This document shows, in pieces, positions 1-9,924 of a stretch of 64,000 nucleotides of DNA. Under the pieces are notes generated by a model. The model was not told the origin of the DNA. It saw only the letters and a list, made by a program, of their open reading frames with translations, and did no database searches. Made by a program: the position numbers and the translations under genes. The DNA is from an uncultured Clostridium sp. (GTDB lineage Bacteria; Bacillota; Clostridia; TANB77; CAG-508). The stretch's first letter is position 1; every line of letters starts with the position of its first letter. The stretch covers positions 1-64,000 of the forward strand of contig CANPDB010000007.1 of NCBI GenBank assembly GCA_947572725.1, written 5' to 3'.

Positions 1-373
1 TATGTTTTGCTACTTCATTATCATCTTCTACACCTATTGTAAATTCTGTATATCCAATTTTTATTAAATAATCTATGCAATAATTTATTAATTTCTGTCC
101 CAATCCTTGTCCTTGCCATTGCTTATCTATTCTAAATGCTTCTAAATATACTCTTTTATTTGGTATTGTTTCTTTTTCTAGTTCATGGATTTTATAATTA
201 ACTGTTATTTCTCCAATAAACTTTTCGTTATCCTCAACTACAAACACATCTATTTCTTGCTTTTTCATTGGTTCTAACATTTTATTTTTATATTTATTCC
301 ACATTTCTTCATTATCTGGAAATAAATTTTTTAGTTTTACAAACTCATCTATTATTATTTTTCTAAATTCCAT
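1..373 (-). CDS. GNAT N-acetyltransferase, C-terminus cut by window edge
   Basis: The minus strand reads as the first ~124 residues of a GNAT-fold acetyltransferase; the rest lies outside the window. The acetyl-CoA pyrophosphate-binding loop is visible at residues ~86-93 (QWQGQGLGQ, matching Q/R-x-x-G-x-G/A), preceded by the strand YLEAFRID as in the family. The substrate cannot be predicted. The ATG at 373 starts 8 bases after the upstream HD-domain gene ends, so the two are probably co-transcribed. Confidence 0.8.
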   Translation of the reverse strand, partial: MEFRKIIIDEFVKLKNLFPDNEEMWNKYKNKMLEPMKKQEIDVFVVEDNEKFIGEITVNYKIHELEKETIPNKRVYLEAFRIDKQWQGQGLGQKLINYCIDYLIKIGYTEFTIGVEDDNEVAKH

Positions 374-381
374 TATTTCTC

Positions 382-1011
382 CTATATTTCATACATTTTT
401 AATTGTTCTATATATGTTTTAATGCTATCATCATTTATATCTTCTGGATCTATGTTACAATATTTCATAATTTGCTTTTCTATACCTAAAGAACACTCTA
501 TTAAATGATTTGCTTTTTCTTCATTAGACCATACTGATGATGATATATTTTTATATCTCTTTTTAACTTCTTCTAATCTCTCTTTTAATGATGTAACTCC
601 ATATGGTGCTACTCTTTGATCCGAATATAGCAATAATTTTACATCATACCTTTCTGAATTCAAAGTTTCTTCTCCTCTTTTAGAACTTTTTTTATCCATA
701 ATTTCTATTTCATAATCATTTAGTCCTTCTTCTTTAGCTATTATTAGATTTATTTTATGTGAGTTTCTTTCATATTTATCTATATACTTTTTCCTTATTT
801 TTCTAAACTTTTCATCTTCTATTTCATCATCTGATATTTTAGCCATGTTTCCCATATCATGTAATAAACTAGCTCTTATAATTGCCTCTTTATTTATTTT
901 TTGTCCATTCCAATTATCTAATATTAAATTACTACATGCTGCTACTCTTAACATATGCATTTGCAAATGTTCTGGCAAATGATATTTTTTATAAATTTCT
1001 ATAGTATTCAT
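382..1011 (-). CDS. HD-domain phosphohydrolase-like protein
   Basis: A 209-residue protein with an early His (QMHMLRV, residue 19) and the HD pair in LLHDMGNM (residues 51-52), the metal-binding signature of HD hydrolases. Such proteins cleave phosphate esters, often nucleotides, but the substrate is not evident here. The second half is charged and helical. It sits directly upstream of the GNAT gene in a likely operon. It could also be an HD protein of regulatory type; the assignment stops at the fold. Confidence 0.7.
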   Translation of the reverse strand: MNTIEIYKKYHLPEHLQMHMLRVAACSNLILDNWNGQKINKEAIIRASLLHDMGNMAKISDDEIEDEKFRKIRKKYIDKYERNSHKINLIIAKEEGLNDYEIEIMDKKSSKRGEETLNSERYDVKLLLYSDQRVAPYGVTSLKERLEEVKKRYKNISSSVWSNEEKANHLIECSLGIEKQIMKYCNIDPEDINDDSIKTYIEQLKMYEI

Positions 1012-1060
1012 ATCTAACCTCTTTTCCCTTGATATATACAGATATTCATTACTTATAATG

Positions 1061-1390
1061 TTATCTTTTTGTTAATTCGTAACTTTGTTCAATTAACTCT
1101 TCTACTAATGAATTATCTACTTTATCACTAATAATAATTGTGTTCCAGTGTTCTTTATTCATATGATATGCTGGTATTATATAATCATACGAACTTCGTA
1201 ATAGTTCTGAATAATCTGGGTCAGTTTTTACATTTAAGTATAGTTCTCCTTTTACTTCCATTAATAGTGCAAACCATTTGTTATTTTTTATATGTTTCAT
1301 TGTTACAGATGTGTTGTCATCTGGGAAAGGATAATCTTCATAAGTATTTGGCAAATTTAAACTATATTTTATTATTTCTTCTTTATTCAT
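1061..1390 (-). CDS. MmcQ/YjbR-family protein
   Basis: A 109-residue protein whose layout matches the MmcQ/YjbR (CyaY-like DNA-binding fold) family: an N-terminal LPNTYEDYPFPDDN segment, a central KWFALLMEVKGELYLNVK strand pair, then a helix with PAYHMNKEHWNTI. The W-N-T motif near residue 82 is typical. Cellular role is unknown for most members. The start follows a weak GGGGAATA ribosome site, and the stop codon of a degraded reading frame lies just before it (1392-1478). Confidence 0.75.
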   Translation of the reverse strand: MNKEEIIKYSLNLPNTYEDYPFPDDNTSVTMKHIKNNKWFALLMEVKGELYLNVKTDPDYSELLRSSYDYIIPAYHMNKEHWNTIIISDKVDNSLVEELIEQSYELTKR

Positions 1391-1391
1391 A

Positions 1392-1478
1392 TTATTCCCC
1401 TTTTAAGTCTTGCATTTCTGGTATTCCTATTTTATACTCAATATCTGTGGTATGTATCTTAAAACCATGAAAATTTGA
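1392..1478 (-). pseudogene. 3' remnant related to the 3895-4152 gene
   Basis: Upstream of the YjbR gene the minus strand keeps ~28 codons ending in IEYKIGIPEMQDLKGE and a stop. The C-terminus of the intact protein at 3895-4152 reads IEYKIGTSEIESL, so seven residues match exactly at the same distance from the stop. A TAG at 1479-1481 closes the frame on the 5' side. I read this as the surviving tail of a paralogous gene whose body is gone. Confidence 0.45.
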
Positions 1479-1666
1479 CTAAATCTTGCTAATTTGCTAT
1501 GTAACGACAATTTCTTAACACAGATACATTATACTATATATTTTTCAAAATAGAATATAAACACCCTATTTTTTTATTTACTTGTGGATGTAGCTTTTCA
1601 AGATTTTTTTATATCCGCTTCTTTGTATTTTTAAAAAATTATTCTATAAGTTCATATTAAAATTTT

Positions 1667-2158
1667 TTATTTATATTGTTGTGATTTTTCTTCTAACATT
1701 TTAAAATCACAACATCTATCAATTATTCTTTGTGGTAGTTTTTTATTTATAACCCTATTATATAAATTTTTAGCTCTATTTAGGATTACAGTTGCATTTT
1801 CCCTTTCATTACACCAATGTATTTGCTTATATAATAATATTTTATATGTTTGATCTTGTTCATTTTCAACATCAATTTTATTGCATTGCTCCATTGGAAT
1901 TGGTATCATATTATTAAAGTTAATTGCTCCTAAACTTCCATTATCTATTTTTAAAAAGTCTATTGTGTTCTTCATCTTTAAATGTTTTGGTTTAGGAGAT
2001 GTGAATGGTGCAAAATATAATATTTCATCTACTTTTAATACGATTCCTATAAATGGTCTTCTTGCTTTTTCATCATAGGACTTTGATATTCTTTTATCAA
2101 ATTGGCTCATGTATTTTACGTATTCTTCTTTAACTATATAAAAATTTAATTTTTCCAT
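1667..2158 (-). CDS. toxN: ToxN/AbiQ-type endoribonuclease toxin (type III toxin-antitoxin)
   Basis: A 163-residue protein with the ToxN/AbiQ layout: N-terminal YIVKEEYVKYMSQFDKRI, then RPFIGIVLKVDEILYFAPFTSPK (residues 34-56), where the TSPK stretch forms part of the family active site, then GAINFNNMIPIP and a C-terminal YKILLYKQIHW helix. ToxN cuts RNA and is held inactive by a pseudoknotted RNA processed from tandem repeats. The upstream context fits exactly: three ~36-base repeats and a hairpin terminator precede the AAGGAGC ribosome site. These loci commonly act as abortive-infection phage defence; that role is inferred here. Confidence 0.9.
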   Translation of the reverse strand: MEKLNFYIVKEEYVKYMSQFDKRISKSYDEKARRPFIGIVLKVDEILYFAPFTSPKPKHLKMKNTIDFLKIDNGSLGAINFNNMIPIPMEQCNKIDVENEQDQTYKILLYKQIHWCNERENATVILNRAKNLYNRVINKKLPQRIIDRCCDFKMLEEKSQQYK

Positions 2159-2179
2159 TTATTGCTCCTTAATAAATTA

Positions 2180-2199
2180 GGATACCATTTCTGGTATCC
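2180..2199 (-). terminator. Attenuating hairpin between ToxI repeats and toxN
   Basis: GGATACC and GGTATCC form a 7-bp stem around a 6-base loop, followed on the minus strand by a weak T-rich stretch (TAATTTATT). In type III systems a leaky terminator at this position sets the ratio of antitoxin RNA to toxin mRNA. Confidence 0.8.
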
Positions 2200-2349
2200 C
2201 TACTTTTTTCGTTCTTCACTTTATGGTAGAAGTTCACCGCTTTTTTTGTTCTTCACTTTATGGTAGAAGTTCACCGCTTTTTTCGTTCCTCACTTATGGT
2301 AGAGGCTCACCGCTTTTTAAACAATAATCAAATTATTGTTTCTTTTATT
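2200..2349 (-). ncRNA. toxI: ToxI-type RNA antitoxin: tandem repeats
   Basis: Two identical 37-base units (2210-2246 and 2247-2283, apart from one base at the first position) and one diverged 35-base unit (2284-2318) lie head to tail. Each carries GCGGTGAACTTCTACCATAA on the minus strand. The array starts ~30 bases downstream of a consensus promoter and ends at the hairpin before toxN. ToxN is expected to cut the precursor once per repeat, giving ~37-nt RNAs that fold as pseudoknots and bind the toxin. A 9-bp inverted repeat (2320-2340) lies at the 5' end of the transcript. Confidence 0.88.
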
Positions 2350-2355
2350 ATATTC

Positions 2356-2384
2356 ATTATAAGTTATTTTATTACATCTGTCAA
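2356..2384 (-). promoter_or_regulatory. Consensus promoter of toxIN
   Basis: The minus strand has TTGACA (2379-2384), a 17-base spacer and TATAAT (2356-2361), a perfect vegetative sigma-A promoter reading into the repeat array. Confidence 0.88.
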
Positions 2385-2504
2385 TTATTTTTACGTTAAC
2401 TTTTGAGGTTCCTAAATTGAAACCTCCTTAATTTTATAATTAGTTTTATGCTTCTCTTTAATTTCTTTATAATTATATATCATATTTACCACCAACTATA
2501 TCTT

Positions 2505-2549
2505 AAACTAATTATTCGCACTTGTTAATCAAATGCGGATAATTAGTTT
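2505..2549. repeat. Imperfect inverted repeat
   Basis: Two 16-base arms (2505-2520 and 2534-2549) are complementary except for one G-T pair, with a 13-base loop. No gene lies between 2385 and 2596. A smaller stem (GAGGTT/AACCTC, near 2405-2425) lies beside it. It may act as a terminator or be a mobile palindrome. Confidence 0.5.
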
Positions 2550-2596
2550 AATTCTTTTGAAAATGTAATTCTGTTTTTACTATGTAACGTAACTTC

Positions 2597-3022
2597 TTAA
2601 ATATCATTTTTGCCATTGTCTTCTATATCATAATAATTAGAATATATAAAAATATTATTATAATAGCAATTATTGAATTTCAAATATTCTTTAATTACAT
2701 TTTTTAAGCTATAGGATAGTATAATTGCTGATATATTCAAATTATACATTTGTAATAGAAATTCTTTTGCTCCATCACAAAGTTCTAACTTTGTATCTTT
2801 TACTGCATCTTTTATAATTTCATTATTCAAACCTTTTTCATGTAATAAATTTATATATGCTTTGAATCTATATTCCTATGTTTCATGATGTTAATCATCT
2901 ATTTCATCATATCTTTTAGTAAAGTCATATCCTAATAATCCTGGATGGTATAATACTCTCCATTCGCTTATACTATTTCCTTTCATTAAAGTTCTATCAA
3001 AGTCAATCAAAATATTATTCAC
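2597..3022 (-). pseudogene. HAD-family phosphatase, broken by frameshift and stops
   Basis: From a GTG at 3022, overlapping the end of the ATPase gene, the minus strand reads ILIDFDRTLMKGNSISEWR, containing HAD motif I (DFDRTL). It hits a TAA at 2891. A second segment in another frame continues to 2597 with KEFLLQMYNLNISAIILSYS and SNYYDIEDNGK, resembling HAD motif II and the cap region of pyrimidine 5'-nucleotidase-like HADs. An in-frame TAG also interrupts the join. At least two lesions separate the halves, and the motif III/IV region is missing, so the gene is decayed. Confidence 0.7.
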
Positions 3023-3836
3023 TTGGATCAAATTCATTTTTTCTACTTTTAAAAAATTCATAAAAGTATCTTACATTTTCAAGTTCACTCCATTTTTGAA
3101 CTTTATAATCTTCAGTATCTAAATTATATATTTTAGCATTTAAAATGCCTAACATAAATGGCGAATGTGTTGCTATTATAAATTGAACCCCTAAATATCT
3201 TGACATTTTATTTATTTCTTCTGCAAGTCTTACTTGATTTTGAGGAGATAGCGAAACCTCTGGTTCATCTAATAAATACAATGTGTCTGGCAAGATATTA
3301 TCTTCTAAAATTTGCATTGTTGTTTCTCCATTAGAATATTTATCTTGTGCAAATTCAAATCTTGCAAACTGTTTTCCACCTTCCTTTGTCTTTAAAAATT
3401 CTTTAGCATTTTCTAATCCTCTTTCTCTTGCTAAATTGCTTTCCATGCTTTCTTGTAAAACTGCATCTTGTTGTATTTTTCTTATCTCATATAATATCTC
3501 TTCACTCTTTATATATCTACTATTTTTTGGTATTATAGTAATTATCCTACCATTTTCATTTTCTCCTAGTTTATATTCACATTTTGATGCATATTCTTCA
3601 AAATAATCTAATGTTCCATCAACTTTAGGATTATTTCTTTCTTTTCCTTTTAAATTTAATTTATGTGAAATAATATTTAATATAGTTGATTTTCCAGAAC
3701 CATTATTACCATATAGCACAGTTATATTATCAAATAAAAATACATCTGGTTCTTTATTTCTTAATACATTAAATGGATATATATTACTATTCTTACTTTT
3801 GCTATTACTTAATCTAAATGTTTTTAAATATATCAA
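3015..3836 (-). CDS. AAA/ABC-type ATPase (AAA_21/23-like)
   Basis: A stand-alone ATPase with Walker A GNNGSGKST, an ABC-like signature region YSNGE, Walker B LYLLDEPE and a switch His in THSPF. This RecF/SMC-like layout without membrane or nuclease domains is common in accessory loci, but its partner is unknown. The reading frame can begin at TTG 3848; a GGAGG at that site instead serves the TTG at 3836, which I chose as start. The decayed HAD gene overlaps its 3' end by eight bases, so the two once formed an operon. Confidence 0.75.
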   Translation of the reverse strand: MIYLKTFRLSNSKSKNSNIYPFNVLRNKEPDVFLFDNITVLYGNNGSGKSTILNIISHKLNLKGKERNNPKVDGTLDYFEEYASKCEYKLGENENGRIITIIPKNSRYIKSEEILYEIRKIQQDAVLQESMESNLARERGLENAKEFLKTKEGGKQFARFEFAQDKYSNGETTMQILEDNILPDTLYLLDEPEVSLSPQNQVRLAEEINKMSRYLGVQFIIATHSPFMLGILNAKIYNLDTEDYKVQKWSELENVRYFYEFFKSRKNEFDPSE

Positions 3837-3894
3837 ACCTACCTCCAACTATTTTTACAAATTTATTTTTTGTAAAACTTGCTCATATCAATGC

Positions 3895-4152
3895 TTACAA
3901 ACTTTCTATTTCAGATGTTCCTATCTTATACTCAATCTCTTCCATATCAGGAAACATTTCCTTCACTCGTTTTAAAGTTAGCATTAGCATTTTAGGCTGA
4001 GGATTTTTTTTATGATCTGATAACAATTTTTGCGTATAACAATTTTCTGCTGTTTTAAATAAAACATATCTATTACCAACATAAGTATAATATATTTGAT
4101 AACCATTTTTTAAATCTAACCACATTTTTTCAAATGTATAATCTTGATTCAT
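3895..4152 (-). CDS. Small hypothetical protein
   Basis: An 85-residue soluble protein without a recognised domain. It is rich in aromatic residues (YQIYYTYVGNRYVLFKTAEN) and ends in MEEIEYKIGTSEIESL. That tail matches the gene remnant at 1392-1478, showing that this lineage carries or carried at least two paralogues in this neighbourhood. It lies 36 bases upstream of ligA's stop, in the same direction. Confidence 0.55.
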   Translation of the reverse strand: MNQDYTFEKMWLDLKNGYQIYYTYVGNRYVLFKTAENCYTQKLLSDHKKNPQPKMLMLTLKRVKEMFPDMEEIEYKIGTSEIESL

Positions 4153-4188
4153 ATTTAATTTTGCTCCTTTTTATAAATTTTTTAATTA

Positions 4189-6201
<2,013 letters not shown>

Positions 6202-6244
6202 TTAATTGTTTTTACTTTTTCTCTCTTATTATATACAATTATCT

Positions 6245-6286
6245 AAAAAAAATCAAAGAACTATTACATAATAATCCTTTGATTTT
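6245..6286 (-). terminator. Intrinsic terminator after the sortase gene
   Basis: AAAATCAAAG and CTTTGATTTT pair around an 18-base loop and are followed on the minus strand by a run of T. It lies between the sortase stop and ligA. Confidence 0.75.
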
Positions 6287-6294
6287 CAATTTAT

Positions 6295-6951
6295 CTAATC
6301 TGCTCTTGCAAATATAATTAATCTTGCTTTACTATCATCTGTACAAGTTGATAATGTTACTTCTGGTTTTCCTCCTGTATCTCTTTGATAGAATGATGTA
6401 TCCTCTGGTGTTGTTTCAAATTTATTATAAATTGTATATGTTAATTTTTTTCCATCATTGTCTGTTATATAAATTTTATCTCCATTAGTTAATTTCTTAT
6501 TGTTAGAGAAAAATAATCCATTTCTATAATTGTGGCCTATTATTACACTGTTTCCTGGTTGGTTTATTCCTGTTCCATATAAAAATGCAACTGCTGTTTC
6601 AATTGATTTTTTTGTTACTTTTTCTAAAATTGGATATTTGAAATTAGTTTTTGGAATTTCCATTGTTGCAACAACACCAAATCCTTTATATGTTTTCTTT
6701 TTCGTTCCACTTGCTGTTTGCGTATCTTCTATATTATCAAATGGGTTTTCATCTGTATCAACTATATTTTCATCTTCTACATTCTGGTCTTCTTGTTCAC
6801 CTTCAAAATCACTTACGAAATTTGATGTATCTTGTGTTACTGCATATTTTTGGTAATAATCATAAGCTAAAAATCCTAATAATCCTAAAATTGCAATGAT
6901 TACAATTACTAATATAACGGTTAATACTTTACTATATTTACTCTCAAACAT
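6295..6951 (-). CDS. Sortase, probably class D
   Basis: A membrane-anchored transpeptidase. An N-terminal transmembrane helix (VLTVILVIVIIAILGLLGFL) is followed by an acidic linker and the sortase beta-barrel. All three catalytic residues are visible: His in IIGHNYR, Cys in TLSTCTDD and Arg in RLIIFARAD. The TLxTC motif is the sortase signature. A longer frame starts at 6987, but GGAGG lies nine bases before the ATG at 6951, which I chose. No LPxTG substrate or pilin gene is adjacent, so its substrates are encoded elsewhere. Confidence 0.88.
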   Translation of the reverse strand: MFESKYSKVLTVILVIVIIAILGLLGFLAYDYYQKYAVTQDTSNFVSDFEGEQEDQNVEDENIVDTDENPFDNIEDTQTASGTKKKTYKGFGVVATMEIPKTNFKYPILEKVTKKSIETAVAFLYGTGINQPGNSVIIGHNYRNGLFFSNNKKLTNGDKIYITDNDGKKLTYTIYNKFETTPEDTSFYQRDTGGKPEVTLSTCTDDSKARLIIFARAD

Positions 6952-7049
6952 ATCTTTTACCTCCGTATGACTTTTCACTATTTTCATTATAGCATACTTA
7001 ATTATTAAATATCAATAGCAAAATGTTACAATCCAGACTTAAGCAGTTT

Positions 7050-7080
7050 AAATAGCGCGAAGAAGTTTATATTTAAAATT
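7050..7080. repeat. Family-1 element, left-end fragment
   Basis: The box AATAGCGCGAAG followed by AAGTTTATATTT occurs here without a matching right half; a complete copy begins 55 bases downstream. This looks like a truncated or nested copy. Confidence 0.55.
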
Positions 7081-7104
7081 ATTTGGTATGAACAGCAACA
7101 TTTA

Positions 7105-7258
7105 AATAGCGCGAGAAGGGTTATAATTATATACCTTTTGAACGACTCTGGGGTAACCGTCCAAAAATTCTAAAGAAAAGTTTAAAAAACTTTTCTTTAG
7201 AATTTTTAGGATGGGGCAGTGAAAAAATATATAATTATAACCCTTAGGGAGCGAGTAG
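7105..7258. repeat. Family-1 nested palindromic element (copy A)
   Basis: Between the boxes AATAGCGCGAG and GGGAGCGAGTAG lie a 16-bp outer stem (GGGTTATAATTATATA with its complement near 7228-7243), a conserved internal segment (CTGGGGTAACCGTCC ... GGATGGGGCAGTG) and a perfect 21-bp inner hairpin (7163-7207). The inner and outer arms differ completely from other copies while the boxes are kept. It fills the space between the sortase and hinT genes. Confidence 0.75.
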
Positions 7259-7306
7259 AAAATTTTTAAATCTAACTTGCAACTTATATATAAAAGTTAT
7301 TTAAAG

Positions 7307-7651
7307 TTATACAATTTTTTCACCAAATTGTTGACCTGCTAATAAGTGAAAATGCAAGTGCATTACCTCTTGTCCTCCGTTTTTACCACAGTTAACAATA
7401 ACTCTATATCCATCTTCTTTAAAGCCTTTTTCTTCTGCAATTTTATTTATAACCGTATATATCTTTCCAATTACTACTTCATCCTCTTCTTGTAAATGTG
7501 CCAAAGAAGTTATGTGTTTTTTTGGTATAACTAATATGTGAATAGGTGCTGCTGGATGAATATCTTCAAATGCTAATATTTCCTCATCTTCATAAACTTT
7601 TTTAGATGGTATTTCTCCTTTTATAATTTTACAAAATAAACAATCTTCCAT
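7307..7651 (-). CDS. hinT: HIT-family purine nucleoside phosphoramidase (HinT-like)
   Basis: A 114-residue HIT protein with CLFCKIIKGEIPS at the N-terminus and the catalytic triad MHLHFHLL (H-x-H-x-H-x-x) near the C-terminus. HinT enzymes hydrolyse AMP-lysine and similar adenosine phosphoramidates and are near universal. Length and motifs are canonical. A good ribosome site (GGAGG) precedes the ATG. It follows alaS in the same direction. Confidence 0.93.
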   Translation of the reverse strand: MEDCLFCKIIKGEIPSKKVYEDEEILAFEDIHPAAPIHILVIPKKHITSLAHLQEEDEVVIGKIYTVINKIAEEKGFKEDGYRVIVNCGKNGGQEVMHLHFHLLAGQQFGEKIV

Positions 7652-7729
7652 TTTTCCTCCTTGAATTTAAAAACAAACCTTAAATTATATCTCCTGAATA
7701 ATCATCATATAGGCCTAATCTATTAAATT

Positions 7730-9481
7730 TTATATTAAAACTGCTTTTATTCTTCTTATACCTGAAGAACTAGACTCTTCTTTTTTTATTTTGAATACTC
7801 CTAATTCTTTTGTATTTTTCACATGAGGTCCTCCGCATAATTCTTTTGAAACAGTTCCTATTGAATATACTGTAACTTCATCTGGATACTTTTCTATAAA
7901 CATACATTCCGCACCTGATGCAATTGCTTCTTCTTTATTCATAGTTTCTACTTTTACATCTAAACCTTCTTGTATCCATCCATTTACTATTTCTTCTATT
8001 TTTTGTTTTTCTTCATCTGTTAATTTATGGTCACAGTTAAAGTCAAATCTCATTCTCTCTGCTGTTATGTTTGAACCTCTTTGATGCGTATCTTCTCCTA
8101 ATACAATTTTTAATGCTGCATTTAGCAAATGTGTTGCTGTATGATAACTTATTGTTTTTTCACTTTGGTCTGCTAGTCCACCTTTAAATTTTGCTTCTGC
8201 TCCTTGCCTTGATTTTTCTTGGTGTTCTTTGAATAATTTTTCAAATTCTTTGATATCTACTTCGTATCCGTTTTCTTTTGCTAATTCTTTTGTTACTTCT
8301 GGTGGAAATCCATATGTATCATATAATTTGAATACTACATTTCCGTCTATTTTACTCTTTCCTTCTTGTTTTGTTCTATTCATTGCTTTTATAAATTCTC
8401 TTTCGCCATGTTCTAGTGTTTTTACAAATTTATCTTTTTCTTCTAAAATTACTGTTTTAATTGTTTCTTTGTTTTTTTCTAACTCTGGATACATTTCTTT
8501 TAAGTTTTCCACATTTAGTTCTATTAAAGTTGATAACTCATCTAAGTTAATTTCTAATTTATTTAAATGTCTTATCATTCTTCTTATTAATCTTCTTAAA
8601 ACATATCCTCTATCTATATTGCTTGGTCTTCCACCATCAGATATAATCATCATACTTGAACGTAAATGCTCTGCTATAATTCTTCTGCTTTCTATGTTAT
8701 CTGTTTTTTGAAGTTTTTTTAATTTATCCATTACAGGTTTAAAAATTTCAGTATCAAATGGAGTTTCTTTTCCTTGTAATAACATAGTCATTCTTTCTAG
8801 CCCTAGTCCAGTATCTACATTTTTTTGTTTTAATTTAGAATAACCATTTTTGTCTTTTAGATATTCCATAAATACATTATTCCAAATCTCTACATATTTA
8901 CCACAATCACATGATGGTTGACAATCATCTGAACATGCTGGTTTTCCAGTATCATAAAACATTTCTGTATCTGGTCCACATGGTCCTTCTTCTCCTGCTA
9001 TCCACCAGTTGTCATCTTTTCCATAGAAATAAATTCGTTCATCTGGTATTCCAGCTCTTCTCCAACACTCTGCTGAAATTTCGTCTCTTGGGCAGTCTTC
9101 ATCTCCTGCAAAGCATGTTACTGATAACTTTTCTGCTGGAATTCCTAGCTCTTTTGTTAAAAAGTCATAACTCATTTGAATTGATTCTTCCTTAAAATAA
9201 TCTCCTAATGACCAATTTCCTAGCATTTCAAAATATGTTAAATGTCTGTTGTCTCCAACTTCTTCAATATCATTAGTTCTAACACATTTTTGGTAGTCTG
9301 TTAATCGTGTTCCCGATGGGTGCTTTTCTCCTAATAAATATGGTACTAATGGTTGCATTCCTGCTGTATTGAATAATACAGATGGGTCATTTTCTGGTAT
9401 CAGTGGTGCTGATGGAATTACTGTATGTCCATTTCTTTTGAAAAAGTTTAAGTATTTATTTCTAATTTCAATTGCTTTCAT
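7730..9481 (-). CDS. alaS: Alanyl-tRNA synthetase, short form lacking the C-Ala domain
   Basis: Charges tRNA-Ala. The class II core is clear (FNTAGMQPLVPYLLG, HLTYFEMLGNWSLGDYF, LRRLIRRMIRH), followed by the editing domain with HTATHLL and CGGPH, the zinc/catalytic residues. The protein ends at residue 583 right after the editing domain, whereas most bacterial AlaRS are ~870 residues with a coiled coil and C-Ala domain. The sequence shows no frameshift, so this is a natural short form. No T-box leader is visible upstream; 9482-9634 holds only AT-rich sequence. Confidence 0.92.
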   Translation of the reverse strand: MKAIEIRNKYLNFFKRNGHTVIPSAPLIPENDPSVLFNTAGMQPLVPYLLGEKHPSGTRLTDYQKCVRTNDIEEVGDNRHLTYFEMLGNWSLGDYFKEESIQMSYDFLTKELGIPAEKLSVTCFAGDEDCPRDEISAECWRRAGIPDERIYFYGKDDNWWIAGEEGPCGPDTEMFYDTGKPACSDDCQPSCDCGKYVEIWNNVFMEYLKDKNGYSKLKQKNVDTGLGLERMTMLLQGKETPFDTEIFKPVMDKLKKLQKTDNIESRRIIAEHLRSSMMIISDGGRPSNIDRGYVLRRLIRRMIRHLNKLEINLDELSTLIELNVENLKEMYPELEKNKETIKTVILEEKDKFVKTLEHGEREFIKAMNRTKQEGKSKIDGNVVFKLYDTYGFPPEVTKELAKENGYEVDIKEFEKLFKEHQEKSRQGAEAKFKGGLADQSEKTISYHTATHLLNAALKIVLGEDTHQRGSNITAERMRFDFNCDHKLTDEEKQKIEEIVNGWIQEGLDVKVETMNKEEAIASGAECMFIEKYPDEVTVYSIGTVSKELCGGPHVKNTKELGVFKIKKEESSSSGIRRIKAVLI

Positions 9482-9634
9482 TGCTTTCCTCCTTGAATTT
9501 TTATATATTTTTTATAATTTTTATTTTCATAACATTTATTTATAGTTTCAAATTATTTTTATATAATTAAAAATTTTGTAATTATACTTTCAAATTATAC
9601 TTCAAAACATATAGAAAATCAAGAAAATTGTGAC

Positions 9635-9872
9635 AATCACTTAAAATCTAATTATTATAGTTTAAGTATATGTAATTTTAATAGCGCGAAGAGGATAGTA
9701 TTTATATATTTTGTAGTGAGCTTGTGGGGACCGTTCAAAAATTCTCAAAATTTATGAAATAAATTTTGTTAGAATTTTTAGAATGGGGATAACGAAAAAA
9801 TATATAAATACTATCCTCTGGGAGCGAGTAGTTTTAAATGTATAAACTATAATAATTAAATTTTAAGTGATT
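9635..9872. repeat. Family-1 nested palindromic element (copy B)
   Basis: The most complete copy. A ~30-bp outer stem (9635-9664 with 9841-9872) encloses the box AATAGCGCGAAG (9680-9691), a 21-bp second stem (from 9692), the conserved segment GTGGGGACCGTTC, an inner hairpin, the segment GAATGGGGATAACG and the box GGGAGCGAGTAG (9820-9831). All three stems differ in sequence from other copies but keep pairing. Confidence 0.8.
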
Positions 9873-9883
9873 GCTATGCACAA

Positions 9884-9918
9884 AAGTTGCCAAAAAGACT
9901 CGTCCCTTTTGGCAACTT
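9884..9918 (-). terminator. Intrinsic terminator of spoVT
   Basis: A 12-bp stem AAGTTGCCAAAA / TTTTGGCAACTT with an 11-base loop, ending in TTTTG on the minus strand just after the spoVT stop. Confidence 0.8.
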
Positions 9919-9924
9919 CTATAT

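Noticed and set aside
2210..2318. Tandem repeats considered as a CRISPR array
   Set aside because: The units adjoin directly without unique spacers, number only three and lie in front of toxN, which fits ToxI and not CRISPR.
7163..7207. Perfect 21-bp hairpin considered as a hinT or sortase terminator
   Set aside because: It is the inner stem of the family-1 element, lacks a T run and recurs in the same position in other copies.
9482..9634. Possible T-box or riboswitch upstream of alaS
   Set aside because: No T-box sequence, specifier loop or terminator/antiterminator pair was found; the stretch is plain AT-rich sequence.
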